Positions 17,932 to 27,549 of a stretch of 64,000 nucleotides of DNA are shown piece after piece. The position numbers and the translations under genes were made by a program. Positions within the stretch are counted from its first letter, which is position 1, and every line of letters starts with the position of its first letter. The notes beneath the pieces were generated by a model, which worked only from the letters and a program-made list of their open reading frames with translations, did no database searches and was not told the DNA's origin. The stretch is from contig NZ_SMAA01000006.1 of assembly GCF_004341685.1 (NCBI RefSeq), forward strand, positions 121,510 through 185,509, given 5' to 3'. Origin of the DNA: Pectinatus cerevisiiphilus (GTDB lineage: Bacteria; Bacillota; Negativicutes; Selenomonadales; Selenomonadaceae).

Positions 17932-18678
17932 TTATGGCTCTCTGCCTATCCTCCATCCAAGTCTGTTTCCTAAAATATTTTTTTGGTATGAAATTAATTT
18001 ATTGATACCATTTTCAGCTTTTTCCAGCAGGGCATTGAGTTGCTGCCTGGAGAAAGGATGTTCTTCCCCTGTACCTTGTATTTCCACAAACTCACCATTG
18101 CCCGTCATGACAACATTCATATCAACGACTGCATGACTATCTTCCGCATAACAGAGATCTAAAATTACATCATCTTTATTTATTACGCCTACACTGGTAG
18201 CAGCTAAAAAATCTTTTACGGGAAATATACAGTGTGGATCGTAAATACTTTCCATGGCATCGACAAGTGCGATAAAAGCGCCCGTAATAGCGGCAGTGCG
18301 TGTACCACCGTCTGCCTGAATGACGTCGCAGTCAATAATTATGTTTTTTTCACCGAGTGCTTTTAAATCCATTATACTGCGTAAGCTTCTGCCGATAAGG
18401 CGTTGTATTTCCTGTGTACGGCCGCTTATTCTGCCGCGTACGGATTCTCTGGCCACCCGTGTTTGCGTAGAACCGGGAAGAAGTGAATATTCGGCTGACA
18501 GCCAGCCTGTTCCTGTGCCCTTTAGAAATTTAGGGACTTGTTGTATTATTGAAGCTGAACAAATGACCTTTGTATCACCTAGTTCGATCAAAACGGAACC
18601 AGCTGGATTTTTCAAATAGTGTCTTGTAATTTTTACATGGCGAAGCTCATTTTCACTTCGCCCGTCAAATCTTTCCAT
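17932..18678 (-). CDS. rph: Ribonuclease PH
   Basis: 248 residues starting [17 protein letters not shown], with [15 protein letters not shown] and the phosphate-site Arg-rich segment [24 protein letters not shown], then [19 protein letters not shown]. It is a phosphorolytic 3' exoribonuclease that trims tRNA 3' ends. First gene of rph-rdgB-yfcE. An AGGGGGC SD precedes the ATG. Length and motifs are normal. Confidence 0.96.
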   Translation of the reverse strand: MERFDGRSENELRHVKITRHYLKNPAGSVLIELGDTKVICSASIIQQVPKFLKGTGTGWLSAEYSLLPGSTQTRVARESVRGRISGRTQEIQRLIGRSLRSIMDLKALGEKNIIIDCDVIQADGGTRTAAITGAFIALVDAMESIYDPHCIFPVKDFLAATSVGVINKDDVILDLCYAEDSHAVVDMNVVMTGNGEFVEIQGTGEEHPFSRQQLNALLEKAENGINKLISYQKNILGNRLGWRIGREP

Positions 18679-18708
18679 GAAGAGCCCCCTAGAATTTTTA
18701 AATAAAGT

Positions 18709-19839
18709 TCAAACAATTGTAAAAAGAGTTATTTCTGGTGGGCAGCCCAGCCTGAATGGGAACCAGCTGCCAGCGCCTGTACTTACATAACCGTAGGAGC
18801 CATTATTGACAAACATACCTCTTACGTATTTAAAGCCTGGAAAAAGTGGATAGCCAAAGAGGCCGAATTGTCCGCCATGTGTATGGCCGGTGAGTGCTAA
18901 ATTTATATTATTAGCAAAAGCATTGTCAATAAAATCAGAGTGGTGTGCCAATAATATTTTGAGTGAATCCTGCGGTACACCAACAAGTGCCTTTTCCATA
19001 TATTCTGTGCCCAATTGTGTAAAATGGGTACGGTCACGTGGATAATCAACGCCAATCAAGGTCAATTTATCTTTACCATTTTCTATAGTAATGTTTTGAT
19101 TTTCGAGAACATGAATATCTGTCTTTGCCAGGCTATTTCTGATAACATCCATGTTGCGCATATATTCATGATTTCCCCAGCAATAATAAATACCATGTTT
19201 AAAACTATTACAATACTGGCCAATAAGGGCAATGGATTTTTCGTTTGTATTATCGTCATCGAAAATATCACCAGTAACAGCCAATATATCAGGTTCCAAT
19301 GCAACCAGCCGTTCCATCGTTGTTTTTAATTTGGCAAGGGAGAAATAACTGCCCATGTGGACATCTGTCAAATGCGCTATCTTTAGGCCCTTCCATGTAC
19401 TAGCCGCAGCTATGGGGATATTATATTTATTCAATATAATATGATTTTTTTCTATGAAACTGCCATATAAAACAATTCCTTCAACAGGAATAAGAGCTGA
19501 TTTCATTAAAAAATTTCGCCTTGATTTGTTGACAGGTTTGGTAATAAAAGCAGCATACAATCTGCTGATACCATTGAAGATCAGCATGGCAGCGGTAAAA
19601 AATAATTCAGATACAAATATTATTATAATAAGCTGCTGAAATGCTGACCAGGTAGCTGTCTCATTTTGTATGAACTTACTGAAAAAAAGCAGTAGCAATA
19701 AAAAAACATTAAAAAGGAAAATTTTTAAGCAGATATGCCTTTTGATAAATTTGGGAAAAAGCTGCCTAAAAAATATGGCAAACAATATAGAAGCGATAAT
19801 TAACGTAGAAAATACACAGGTTAAAAAGATTGTAAACAT
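18709..19839 (-). CDS. Membrane-anchored metallophosphoesterase (YkuE/YaeI-like)
   Basis: 376 residues. Three or four hydrophobic helices occupy about residues 1-110, then a Ser/Arg/Arg-containing segment (NKSRRNFLMKS) that could be a Tat-like motif but is internal. From about residue 150 the phosphoesterase motifs follow: LTDVHMGS, AVTGDIFDD, CWGNHEY, LLAHHSDF and LTGHTHGGQ. Relatives act on lipid A precursors or cell-wall lipids outside the membrane; the substrate here is unknown. The start at 19839 has GGGGAG at 7 nt; an upstream TTG frame extension lacks an SD. It is 30 bp upstream of rph. Confidence 0.85.
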   Translation of the reverse strand: MFTIFLTCVFSTLIIASILFAIFFRQLFPKFIKRHICLKIFLFNVFLLLLLFFSKFIQNETATWSAFQQLIIIIFVSELFFTAAMLIFNGISRLYAAFITKPVNKSRRNFLMKSALIPVEGIVLYGSFIEKNHIILNKYNIPIAAASTWKGLKIAHLTDVHMGSYFSLAKLKTTMERLVALEPDILAVTGDIFDDDNTNEKSIALIGQYCNSFKHGIYYCWGNHEYMRNMDVIRNSLAKTDIHVLENQNITIENGKDKLTLIGVDYPRDRTHFTQLGTEYMEKALVGVPQDSLKILLAHHSDFIDNAFANNINLALTGHTHGGQFGLFGYPLFPGFKYVRGMFVNNGSYGYVSTGAGSWFPFRLGCPPEITLFTIV

Positions 19840-20020
19840 ACAGCTTCTCCCCTCTCTGATTTGGACGTTTCCGGACAAATAGACGAATGAAAATTACAAT
19901 TGAGCCAGCCTTTAATTGTATTATAATTATTTGGTCAGTGCGCATAATTTTCTTGTACTGTAAATGCTTTTAGGTTAAACAGCATAACAATTTATTATAA
20001 CACAAAATATGTAAATTACG

Positions 20021-20067
20021 AAAGAAAAGCGTCGGACAAATTGTTCTTTTGCCACGACGCTTTTCTT
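20021..20067 (-). terminator. Rho-independent terminator of the murI/F420-ligase-like operon
   Basis: Stem AAGAAAAGCGTCG with its complement CGACGCTTTTCTT. The proximal arm overlaps the stop of the upstream gene and the distal arm ends in CTTTTCTTT on the minus strand. Confidence 0.8.
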
Positions 20068-20719
20068 ACTTTTGCTGATATTGTTTAAAATTTTTAATTA
20101 TGACGATTGGTGTTTTCTGTGAAGCATTGCCAAAAGGATTATTAAGTAACAACTTGGCTACCTTGTCACCATCTACATTTTTGGTAATGCCGACGATGCG
20201 TGATCTTTTCAAATCATTGACATCGGCGATAACTGCACCAAAACACTTAAGTCTTTCCTTAAGCCTTTTTACAACTTCATTCGGTTCATCAGGACCGTAA
20301 ACTATACATTTATCAAAAGGAGGCATAGTGCCCGTAACATCATCGATAAGTGCGGCTTGTTCACCACCCCATTTATAAAAACAACCACTCTTGCCAAATA
20401 ACTTAGCTATAAAACCGAAAAATAAGGCGGATGCCACTTTCCATTTTCCCTCAACATCCATTAATGACTGCATGCCGTGTGGACTGGCCAAACTGCCATA
20501 ATCTGGAATAAAGCGGCAACAGAAAAGAGCGGTTTTGGATATTTTCAAATCTTCCGGTCTCACAAATCTTCCCTGCGTTATAGCCACGACACTTTCCGCT
20601 ACAGAGATAACATCATTTTCTGTGATTTTCCCTTTCGTGTAATTTTCTATAGTATCAATAATATCATCTTTTTCCGTCAGTATTCTTGTCGGAACAGAGA
20701 TTATTTCCACTTCGCTCAT
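20066..20719 (-). CDS. F420-0:gamma-glutamyl ligase-like protein (CofE family fold)
   Basis: 217 residues, start [20 protein letters not shown]. It has the CofE-like [19 protein letters not shown] segment, [14 protein letters not shown] and [19 protein letters not shown], and closes with a basic tail. CofE adds glutamates to coenzyme F420 precursors, but no F420 biosynthesis gene is visible here and Firmicutes like this are not known to make F420. The real substrate is therefore unknown; a peptide-ligase-type reaction is inferred from the fold only. The GGAGG SD supports the ATG at 20719. It lies 24 bp after an unknown membrane-anchored protein, in a minus-strand group with murI. Confidence 0.7.
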   Translation of the reverse strand: MSEVEIISVPTRILTEKDDIIDTIENYTKGKITENDVISVAESVVAITQGRFVRPEDLKISKTALFCCRFIPDYGSLASPHGMQSLMDVEGKWKVASALFFGFIAKLFGKSGCFYKWGGEQAALIDDVTGTMPPFDKCIVYGPDEPNEVVKRLKERLKCFGAVIADVNDLKRSRIVGITKNVDGDKVAKLLLNNPFGNASQKTPIVIIKNFKQYQQK

Positions 20720-20743
20720 TAGTATCAATCCTCCATAGTAATA

Positions 20744-21280
20744 TCAGTTGATAAGTTCTATGTTCAATAAAGAAGCAATTTCTTTTGCTGGCAGGACAAG
20801 ACGCTTTTTCGACAAAGAAGCTTCATGGCGCGCCGTATGCTGATAAACAACATCAACAGGGATATCAACTGTATGCTCTAGAGTTTTCTTTATATCACCA
20901 GCGTTTCTGTCTGTAAGTTCGATTTTTATTACTATTTCAATTTTCTCATGTTTTTGGATTAATACTGCCTCGAAATAATCGTCATCACGTGGCACTCCCG
21001 CTAGCTGGGCCTTTCCTCTAACTTCAACTTTATCAAATTGTTCATATGGTAATTGTGAACGTACAAAACAGTCCATTATTGTAGCACATTGTTTGCCTAT
21101 ATTTGCCACCTCAAATGTAGTAGTAAATATAACGCGGCTTTTTTCTGCTTCCGCCAAAACGAAAGGCGTATGTTTCTCAAGATAAAATTTTATATCAGCA
21201 TCACCGATTCTTTTCCAGGACAGATAAATTAAACCGATGATAATGATTAAAGCAACTAAAATGATGCCTAAAATTTGCAT
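20744..21280 (-). CDS. Unknown protein with N-terminal membrane anchor
   Basis: 178 residues, not recognised. Residues about 3-23 (ILGIILVALIIIIGLIYLS) form one strong hydrophobic helix followed by Lys/Arg, so the rest may lie on the cytoplasmic side. The remainder is a soluble, probably beta-rich domain (IFTTTFEVANIGKQCATIMDCFVR ... IEIVIKIELTDRNAGD), reminiscent of small immunoglobulin-like sandwiches, with no enzymatic motif. GGAGGT SD and ATG. It is placed between murI and the F420-ligase-like gene on the same strand with 16 and 24 bp gaps, so it is part of that operon. Confidence 0.7.
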   Translation of the reverse strand: MQILGIILVALIIIIGLIYLSWKRIGDADIKFYLEKHTPFVLAEAEKSRVIFTTTFEVANIGKQCATIMDCFVRSQLPYEQFDKVEVRGKAQLAGVPRDDDYFEAVLIQKHEKIEIVIKIELTDRNAGDIKKTLEHTVDIPVDVVYQHTARHEASLSKKRLVLPAKEIASLLNIELIN

Positions 21281-21296
21281 TGATTTACCTCCAAAA

Positions 21297-22106
21297 TCAA
21301 TTAAACCTATCTAAATCTATATTATTAATAAATGGGTTATCTATGCCCATGACGATCTTTACCATATGGGCAGCATGGTCAGGTGCAGACGAGAAAAAAA
21401 ACTCCATGCGGCCCCCGGTTTTAGCAGGATTCAGCATGTTGTTTTTTTGCATGACACTTACAGCTTTTTCTATAGTGCTAACGGCAGGATCAATTAATTT
21501 TATACCGACTTCAATATGTTTAGAGAGAATGTCCTTGATAATAGGATAATGCGTGCAGCCCAAAATCAGTGATTCGATATTTTTACCAGTGAAATTTTGC
21601 ATATAATATGCTGCTGCGTTTTCTAAAATAAGATCATTGATATGCCCGCTTTCAATGAGGGTAACAAATTGGGGACAGGCAACTGCGTAGATTTTTATGT
21701 CCTTATCAATCTTCGCCGCCATATCAGCATGGAATCTTTTTTTTACCGTAGCTTCAGTTGCTATGACGCCAATTGTCTTATGGGGAGAAAGTGATGCCGC
21801 TTCAGCTACTGCTGTACTCATAGGAACTAAAGGATAAACAGTGTTGCCGATAGCTTTCTCATATCCCCATGAAGTCATAGTATTGCAGGCAAAAATAGCC
21901 AGCTTCACTTTTTTTGTTGTAAAGAAATTTAAAAACTGGCCCATAAATTTTATTATTTCTTGTGGTTCACGGGGACCGTACGGCATACGTTTCATATCGC
22001 CCACATAAAGGATGTTTTCACCTGGTAAAATTTTATGCAGCTGCCTTGCGACAGTCAAACCACCTGAACCGGAATCAAATACACCAATTGGTGCGTGAGA
22101 TTGCAT
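21297..22106 (-). CDS. murI: Glutamate racemase
   Basis: 269 residues. Both catalytic Cys motifs are visible: FACNTMTSWGY (about residues 73-83) and LGCTHYPII near residue 187. The N-terminus IGVFDSGSGGLTVARQL is diagnostic. It supplies D-glutamate for peptidoglycan precursors in the cytoplasm. GGGAGAGG SD before ATG. It is followed closely by the unknown anchored protein. Confidence 0.96.
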   Translation of the reverse strand: MQSHAPIGVFDSGSGGLTVARQLHKILPGENILYVGDMKRMPYGPREPQEIIKFMGQFLNFFTTKKVKLAIFACNTMTSWGYEKAIGNTVYPLVPMSTAVAEAASLSPHKTIGVIATEATVKKRFHADMAAKIDKDIKIYAVACPQFVTLIESGHINDLILENAAAYYMQNFTGKNIESLILGCTHYPIIKDILSKHIEVGIKLIDPAVSTIEKAVSVMQKNNMLNPAKTGGRMEFFFSSAPDHAAHMVKIVMGIDNPFINNIDLDRFN

Positions 22107-22136
22107 TTAATCCTCTCCCTAACATTAGTATGATTT

Positions 22137-22544
22137 TTACTTCAATGCTTGCTGTAATTTAATGTAATATTTATCGGGCAAGCGGGTAATTTTTCCACTT
22201 GCTTTATGGGTGAAAACATTTTGCGTATAACCTTTTACCAAAAGCGTATTGTCTTTATTTCGAATGATTTCGTAATTAAATTCCATTTTAGCTTTTGTGA
22301 GAGCGACAGGAAGTGTTTTGATAGATAATATATCATCATAGTGACCAGCTGATATATATTTTGCCCTTACATTTGTTATAGGGAACACATATCCATCATC
22401 CATCATTTCTGTAAGAGTTATACCAGCTTTACGTAAAAAATCAACGCGGCCTATTTCAAACCATTTTATATAATTGGCATGATGTACAACTGCCATAGCA
22501 TCCGTATCAAAAAAGTTGACGCGATGAGTAATTGTCGTTATCAT
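22137..22544 (-). CDS. Acyl-CoA thioesterase, 4-hydroxybenzoyl-CoA thioesterase (YbgC/FadM) type
   Basis: 135 residues with a hotdog fold. VNFFDTDAMAVVHHANYIKWFEIGRV holds the catalytic Asp and the HHxxY segment of the 4HBT family. It hydrolyses acyl-CoA thioesters; the chain specificity cannot be told from sequence. The start at 22544 follows AAGGGAGGG at 7 nt; the open frame continues seven codons upstream without an SD. 30 bp upstream of murI on the same strand. Confidence 0.88.
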   Translation of the reverse strand: MITTITHRVNFFDTDAMAVVHHANYIKWFEIGRVDFLRKAGITLTEMMDDGYVFPITNVRAKYISAGHYDDILSIKTLPVALTKAKMEFNYEIIRNKDNTLLVKGYTQNVFTHKASGKITRLPDKYYIKLQQALK

Positions 22545-22665
22545 CTTGATTCCCTCCCTTACCATTTAAAAATATAATAGTCTGAAGTAAGGTAAATACA
22601 AAATACATTTCTCTATATCAATATCACATATTATACAGAAAGAAAAGCTATTTATCTTTTACATT

Positions 22666-22700
22666 GAAAAACCGATATGACAAAGTCATACCGGCTTTTC
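22666..22700 (-). terminator. Rho-independent terminator of pfkA
   Basis: Minus-strand stem GAAAAGCCGGTATGAC / GTCATATCGGTTTTTC (one A-C mismatch and one G-U pair) ending in a T5 run, 6 bp beyond the pfkA stop. Confidence 0.88.
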
Positions 22701-22706
22701 ACAACT

Positions 22707-23669
22707 TTAAGCTAAAACACGCGCCAGACGGACAAGTTCCGGATCAAGCGTTTTAGTATTATTGACTGAATCAAATAAGTCAATGCTGACGACCTTGCCG
22801 GAGTTAAAACCAAATACTACATTAGAAACACCAGAAATGACGGCAAGTGCTGCCCGTTCACCGAGAATACTGGCCTTTAGCCTGTCTTCAACACTTGGTG
22901 AGCCACCTCTTTGGATATGTCCCAAAACAGATACGCGTGTATCAATTCCAGTTTTTGTTCCAATTTGTTTACCAATTTCAATACCGCTTCCGGCACCTTC
23001 AGCAACAACAATTATGCTGTAACGGCGGCCAGAGGTATAGGATTTCTTTAGGTCTTGGCACATCTGGTCAATATTGAATTTTGCTTCCGGCACCAAGATA
23101 TATTCGGCGCCTCCGGCTATACCAGACATCATAGCCAACCAACCGGATTTGCGGCCCATAACTTCTATAACAATTATGCGGCGATGTGATGATGCCGTAT
23201 CACGAAGCTTGTTTATAGCATCAAGAATGGTATTCACTGCTGTGTCAGCACCAATTGTATAATCAGTTCCCCAAACATCGTTGTCAATAGTTCCAGGAAG
23301 ACCGACAATAGGCATTCCACCAAGCTTGCTCAGTAGTGCACCGCCTGTAAGACTGCCATCCCCGCCTATTATGACTAATCCTTCGATATTATGGCTTTTT
23401 AAATTTGCCAATGCCTTTTTGCGCCCTGCTTCTGTTCTAAACTCATCGCTTCGCGCAGTTCCAAGGAAAGTGCCGCCACGTTGTATGATATCACTAACAC
23501 TGCGGGAAGTAAGTTCATGGATGTCATCTTCAATCATTCCCTGATAGCCATTATAAATTCCCCATACTTTAACACCCTCAAAAACGGCAGTACGAACAAC
23601 CGCTCTGGTTGCTGCATTCATTCCCGGACTGTCACCGCCACTGGTCAATACCGCAATGGATTTTAACAT
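22707..23669 (-). CDS. pfkA: ATP-dependent 6-phosphofructokinase
   Basis: 320 residues, bacterial PfkA length. ATP site: LTSGGDSPGMN (8-18) and IGGDGSLTGG. Fructose-6-phosphate site: PGTIDNDVWGTDYTIGADTA, with the catalytic Asp in TIDND, then MGRKSGWLA. GHIQRGGSPS carries the effector/substrate Arg. Key glycolytic step in the cytosol. GGGAGAG SD before ATG. Monocistronic with its own terminator. Confidence 0.97.
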   Translation of the reverse strand: MLKSIAVLTSGGDSPGMNAATRAVVRTAVFEGVKVWGIYNGYQGMIEDDIHELTSRSVSDIIQRGGTFLGTARSDEFRTEAGRKKALANLKSHNIEGLVIIGGDGSLTGGALLSKLGGMPIVGLPGTIDNDVWGTDYTIGADTAVNTILDAINKLRDTASSHRRIIVIEVMGRKSGWLAMMSGIAGGAEYILVPEAKFNIDQMCQDLKKSYTSGRRYSIIVVAEGAGSGIEIGKQIGTKTGIDTRVSVLGHIQRGGSPSVEDRLKASILGERAALAVISGVSNVVFGFNSGKVVSIDLFDSVNNTKTLDPELVRLARVLA

Positions 23670-23827
23670 TTTCCCACTCTCCCATCAATTATTAATAAAG
23701 ACATAATAAGCAAATATAATAGCTTCTCTTGAACTGAAGCTAGTTTCCCTGAAACCAGACTCTATTATTTTAGATAATTACAAAGCAAAAGTAAAGTATT
23801 TTTTCAAAAAGCGGCCTAGTACCCACC

Positions 23828-25174
23828 TTAGAGTTTCTCCTGTTGAACCTTTATTTCATCGGGTTCTTCACTTAATTCGGTGCCAATTTTTACAAGGACA
23901 CGTATAATACGTATATTTTCTACTTCTTCGACAAAGAAAGCATTGACACCAAATGTGGTTTTTTGGCCTACGCGAGGCGGTGTATCAACTCGTGTAGCTA
24001 ACCAGCCGCCAACAGTATCGATGTTTTCGGCATCTATTTTTACCTGTAGAATATCATCAAGTTCTGTGAGCAGCATTCGCCCGTCTACAGAATAAAGACG
24101 ATCTCCCCTTTTTTCTATGAAAGGGCGTTCTTCATCAAATTCGTCTTGTATTTCACCGACGATTTCTTCAATTATATCTTCTATTGTTACCATGCCTGCT
24201 GTTCCGCCATATTCGTCAACGACAATGGCCAATTGTACGCGATGCTGTTGCATGGTATGCAATAAATTGCTGATCGGCATTGTTTCCGGTACAAAGGGGA
24301 CAGGACGTATAAAGGATAACAGCTCAGGCTTTTTGCCAATATATAAAGAACGAAGTAAGTCTTTAATATGCAGAAAACCAACTATGTTATCCTTATCTTC
24401 TCTACAGATAGGATAACGTGTTAAATGCTGTTCCAACGCAGTTTTTATATTTACGTCCGCTGAATCTTCGAGATAAAGGCAAATCATATCGGTACGCGGA
24501 ATCATTATTTCACGTACATTCCTATCAGCGAAATCAAATACATTATCAACAAAAGTCAGTTCCGTTTTATCAATATAACCGTGTTTATGGCTTTCTTCCA
24601 TCAAAATACGTATTTCGTCTTCTGTGTGTGCCACATCCTCTTCAGCTGCCGGTTCAAACCCCAGACGTCTTATAACCCAGTTGGCTACATGGTTCAAAAG
24701 CCATACAGCGGGGTACATGACCCTGTGAAAAATAAACATTGGTAACGCTATTCCCATTATTACCGGTTCTACTTTATGGATAGCCATTGATTTTGGTGCC
24801 AATTCACCTAAAATAATATGAAACGCAGTTATAAGGATAAAGCCTACTAAAAGCGAAACTGAATGACTGATAGTCGGACTGAGGTTAAATAACTTTAAAA
24901 GAGGTTCTAACAGCGCAGAAACTGTCGGTTCCCCCACCCAGCCAAGACCAAGGGAAGCAAGCGTTATTCCCAGCTGTGTAACGGACAGGGAAGCATCCAT
25001 ATGGTCTGTCAGCATTTTTGCGTAACGAGCCCGTTTGTTCCCTTGTTGAATTAAAATGTCCAATTTTGTTGCTCTGACTTTTACTATAGCAAATTCGGCA
25101 GCAACAAAAAATCCATTCATAAATATTAAAAGAAAGACCAGTAAAAACTTCAGGAAAATAGAAAAAATATCCAA
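23828..25174 (-). CDS. CNNM/HlyC-CorC family transporter (hemolysin-type, CBS domains)
   Basis: About 448 residues. The DUF21/CNNM membrane domain has about four helices (MNGFFVAAEFAIVKVR, LGITLASLGLGWVGE, IILGELAPKSMAI). It is followed by two CBS domains (REIMIPRTDMICLYLEDS; VVDEYGGTAGMVTIEDIIEEIVGEIQDE) and a CorC_HlyC C-terminal domain from about residue 350. Related proteins export Mg or Co ions; hemolysin is a legacy name. Start: TTG at 25174 fits if a 7-bp hairpin between GGAGG and TTG is folded, giving an 8-nt effective spacer. Alternatives are GTG 25201 and TTG 25207, both touching the SD. Confidence 0.9.
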   Translation of the reverse strand: MDIFSIFLKFLLVFLLIFMNGFFVAAEFAIVKVRATKLDILIQQGNKRARYAKMLTDHMDASLSVTQLGITLASLGLGWVGEPTVSALLEPLLKLFNLSPTISHSVSLLVGFILITAFHIILGELAPKSMAIHKVEPVIMGIALPMFIFHRVMYPAVWLLNHVANWVIRRLGFEPAAEEDVAHTEDEIRILMEESHKHGYIDKTELTFVDNVFDFADRNVREIMIPRTDMICLYLEDSADVNIKTALEQHLTRYPICREDKDNIVGFLHIKDLLRSLYIGKKPELLSFIRPVPFVPETMPISNLLHTMQQHRVQLAIVVDEYGGTAGMVTIEDIIEEIVGEIQDEFDEERPFIEKRGDRLYSVDGRMLLTELDDILQVKIDAENIDTVGGWLATRVDTPPRVGQKTTFGVNAFFVEEVENIRIIRVLVKIGTELSEEPDEIKVQQEKL

Positions 25175-25206
25175 TAAGTACCTGCGTGCGCAGGTATTCA
25201 CCTCCA
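25172..25206 (-). promoter_or_regulatory. Ribosome binding site with hairpin in the SD-start spacer
   Basis: On the minus strand: GGAGG, TGAA, then TACCTGC-GCAC-GCAGGTA (perfect 7-bp stem with a tetraloop), then CTTA and TTG. Linear spacing is too long for initiation (26 nt), but folding leaves 4 + 4 nt. Inference from sequence only. Confidence 0.45.
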
Positions 25207-25286
25207 AAATTATATGCTGAATATGCCAATATACACCTTCTTATATAGTTCAAAACAGAAAGTGGAAAATCCTGCTTATAATAAAA

Positions 25287-27530
25287 TCAATTCCCTAATG
25301 CAGGTTTTTTATTTATATCGTCAAAATTAGCAGTACAGTGCGGATAGTTGGAACAGCCCCAAAAATAACCATTCTTACCGCGTATTCTCCGTAATTTTCC
25401 TTCTTTACAATGTGGGCATAAATAAATTTTGTCCTGACTGTTTCCTTTTTGCACAGTAATTTCTTTTTCCCGTAAAATCAGGTCTTGGGCTGAGATCATA
25501 CCAGTAGAAATTGCCTTCTTTTGTCTTGTCTCATGCGCGGTAAAATCAGGTTCATTGTTTTTGTCATTGCAGGTCATATGGCAACGTGGATAATTGGAGC
25601 AACCCCAAAACGCACCGTTTTTCCCGTTGCGTTTAACAAGAATACCTTTTTTACACTGCGGGCAGACATATTTTCCCTCCACCGGCATTATAACATCGTA
25701 AGCCTTTTGGCAAAGCAGTGAAGTAAATTTTTCCTGTCTTATTAAAAACTCTTCAAGAGTGCCTTCACCTTTTGCCATGCTGTTCAAATATTCTTCCCAC
25801 ACTGCCGTGAAATCAGGGTAGAGCAGTTCATCTGGAAGGACATCTACCAGCATGTATGCACTTGGTGTAGGTATAAGGTATTTCTTTTTACCATGCGCAG
25901 ATAAAAATTTTCGTTTTATTAAGTCATCTATGATAGAGGCACGTGTTGCTTCTGTTCCTATTCCGTATATGGCGCGAAGCTTTTTTTTCGTCGCTTCATT
26001 TTTTACATATTTGTGTATTTCTTTCATACCGGCAAGCAGTGTTGACGGGGTAAAACGCACTGGTGGCTTAGTTGCTTTCTTTTCAGATATACCTTTTAAA
26101 TAAGTTACAATGTCGTTTTTACGCATTGCCGGAAGCGAAATCTTTTCGTCATCCTTTTCATCATTACCGTTTTTGTTTTCGGCAGTATAAAGGATTTTCC
26201 AGCCATGCTGTTTTTCTACGCGACCTGTTGTCTGAAATATTTCGTCGCTAAAATTAACTGATAGTTTCGTCTGTTCATATATGTGCAGTGGATAAAATTG
26301 GGCGATATAACATTGGGCAAGCAGAAAATAAATATTTTTTTCCACATCAGTCAATGAAGTAAATTTTACCTTGACTTGTGTAGGAATAATCGCATGATGC
26401 GCAGAAATTTTTTTATCATTCCATGCCTTGCTTTTTATTTTAGTATCAGCATTACCAGCCCATTCTTGCAGCCTTTTTTCACCACACAGCTGCAAATTAT
26501 GCAGAATAGTTTTTGCATCGGCAAATTGGTTAAGCGGCAAGTATTCACAATCAGAACGTGGATATGTCGTTAATTTTCTTTCGTAAAGATTTTGTACAGT
26601 GTCGAGGACTTGCTGCGGCTCGTAGCCAAAACGTTTTCCTGCGAGCACCTGCAAAGCAGAAAGAGAAAAGGGCAGGCATTGTCCTTCCTTTTTTTCTGTT
26701 TTGCTATAGGTGCTTACAAAAGCTTTTTTGTCCGTTTTAGCAAATTTATCCAGAAGGTTTTTAGCTACTACTGCATCGACAAGCCTGCCTTCATGATCAA
26801 GCCCCGGCTGCATATCTTTAGCTTTCCATGTTCCCCAGAAATCCCCATTTTGATGTTCAAACTGAGCCTTCAATGTATAATAATCAACTGGTTTGAAATC
26901 AGCTAATTCACGTTCGCGGCGAACTACCAAGGCAAGTGTAGGTGTCTTTACACGGCCAACAGGAAGAACTAATCTACTATGGCCTGCCCTGCGGGCAGCT
27001 AAAGTATAGGCACGCGAAAGGTTCATGCCTATCAGCCAATCTGCTCTAGCCCTTGCCAATGCAGATTTTTTTAAAGGAAGAAAGTCTGTGTTATTATGAA
27101 GTGAAGCATTAGCTTTTTTTATACTTTTTTCATCAAGGGCATTTAATAAAATACGCTTGACTGGTTTTTTATTATTGACATAATCTAATATCTCATCGAT
27201 TAGCAACTGTCCTTCGCGGTCAGGGTCGCCTGCATGGACTATTTCGTCGGCTTTTTCAATAAGTGATTTTATTATATTAAACTGTTTTTGGCACGCGGCA
27301 TCAATGATCATCTGCCATTTTTCCGGGATGATTGGTAGGTCTTGTGCCTTCCAGATTTTATATTTAGTATTGTATTCATTAGGCTCAGCCTGTCGTAAAA
27401 TATGGCCAAAAGCCCAAGTGACTATACCGTCTGCCGTTTCCAAGTAACCGTCATGTTTTTTTAGCGGACCTTTTAGACATTTAGCAATTTCATTACCCAT
27501 ACTGGGTTTTTCCGCTATATATAAACGCAA
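25287..27530 (-). CDS. topB: DNA topoisomerase III
   Basis: 747 residues. The Toprim domain starts LYIAEKPSMGNEIAKCL and has GDPDREGQLL. The type IA active-site Tyr is in LTTYPRSDCEYLP (about residue 318). Two C-terminal Cys4 zinc ribbons follow (YVCPQCKKGILV ... WGCSNYPRC and YLCPHCKEGKLR ... WGCSNYPHC). It decatenates and relaxes negatively supercoiled DNA. Start is TTG with AGGAGG at 7 nt. Plasmid and ICE elements also carry TopB, but here the neighbourhood is chromosomal. 19 bp after the DUF1232 gene. Confidence 0.95.
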   Translation of the reverse strand: MRLYIAEKPSMGNEIAKCLKGPLKKHDGYLETADGIVTWAFGHILRQAEPNEYNTKYKIWKAQDLPIIPEKWQMIIDAACQKQFNIIKSLIEKADEIVHAGDPDREGQLLIDEILDYVNNKKPVKRILLNALDEKSIKKANASLHNNTDFLPLKKSALARARADWLIGMNLSRAYTLAARRAGHSRLVLPVGRVKTPTLALVVRRERELADFKPVDYYTLKAQFEHQNGDFWGTWKAKDMQPGLDHEGRLVDAVVAKNLLDKFAKTDKKAFVSTYSKTEKKEGQCLPFSLSALQVLAGKRFGYEPQQVLDTVQNLYERKLTTYPRSDCEYLPLNQFADAKTILHNLQLCGEKRLQEWAGNADTKIKSKAWNDKKISAHHAIIPTQVKVKFTSLTDVEKNIYFLLAQCYIAQFYPLHIYEQTKLSVNFSDEIFQTTGRVEKQHGWKILYTAENKNGNDEKDDEKISLPAMRKNDIVTYLKGISEKKATKPPVRFTPSTLLAGMKEIHKYVKNEATKKKLRAIYGIGTEATRASIIDDLIKRKFLSAHGKKKYLIPTPSAYMLVDVLPDELLYPDFTAVWEEYLNSMAKGEGTLEEFLIRQEKFTSLLCQKAYDVIMPVEGKYVCPQCKKGILVKRNGKNGAFWGCSNYPRCHMTCNDKNNEPDFTAHETRQKKAISTGMISAQDLILREKEITVQKGNSQDKIYLCPHCKEGKLRRIRGKNGYFWGCSNYPHCTANFDDINKKPALGN

Positions 27531-27549
27531 ATATTAACCTCCTAGTTCA

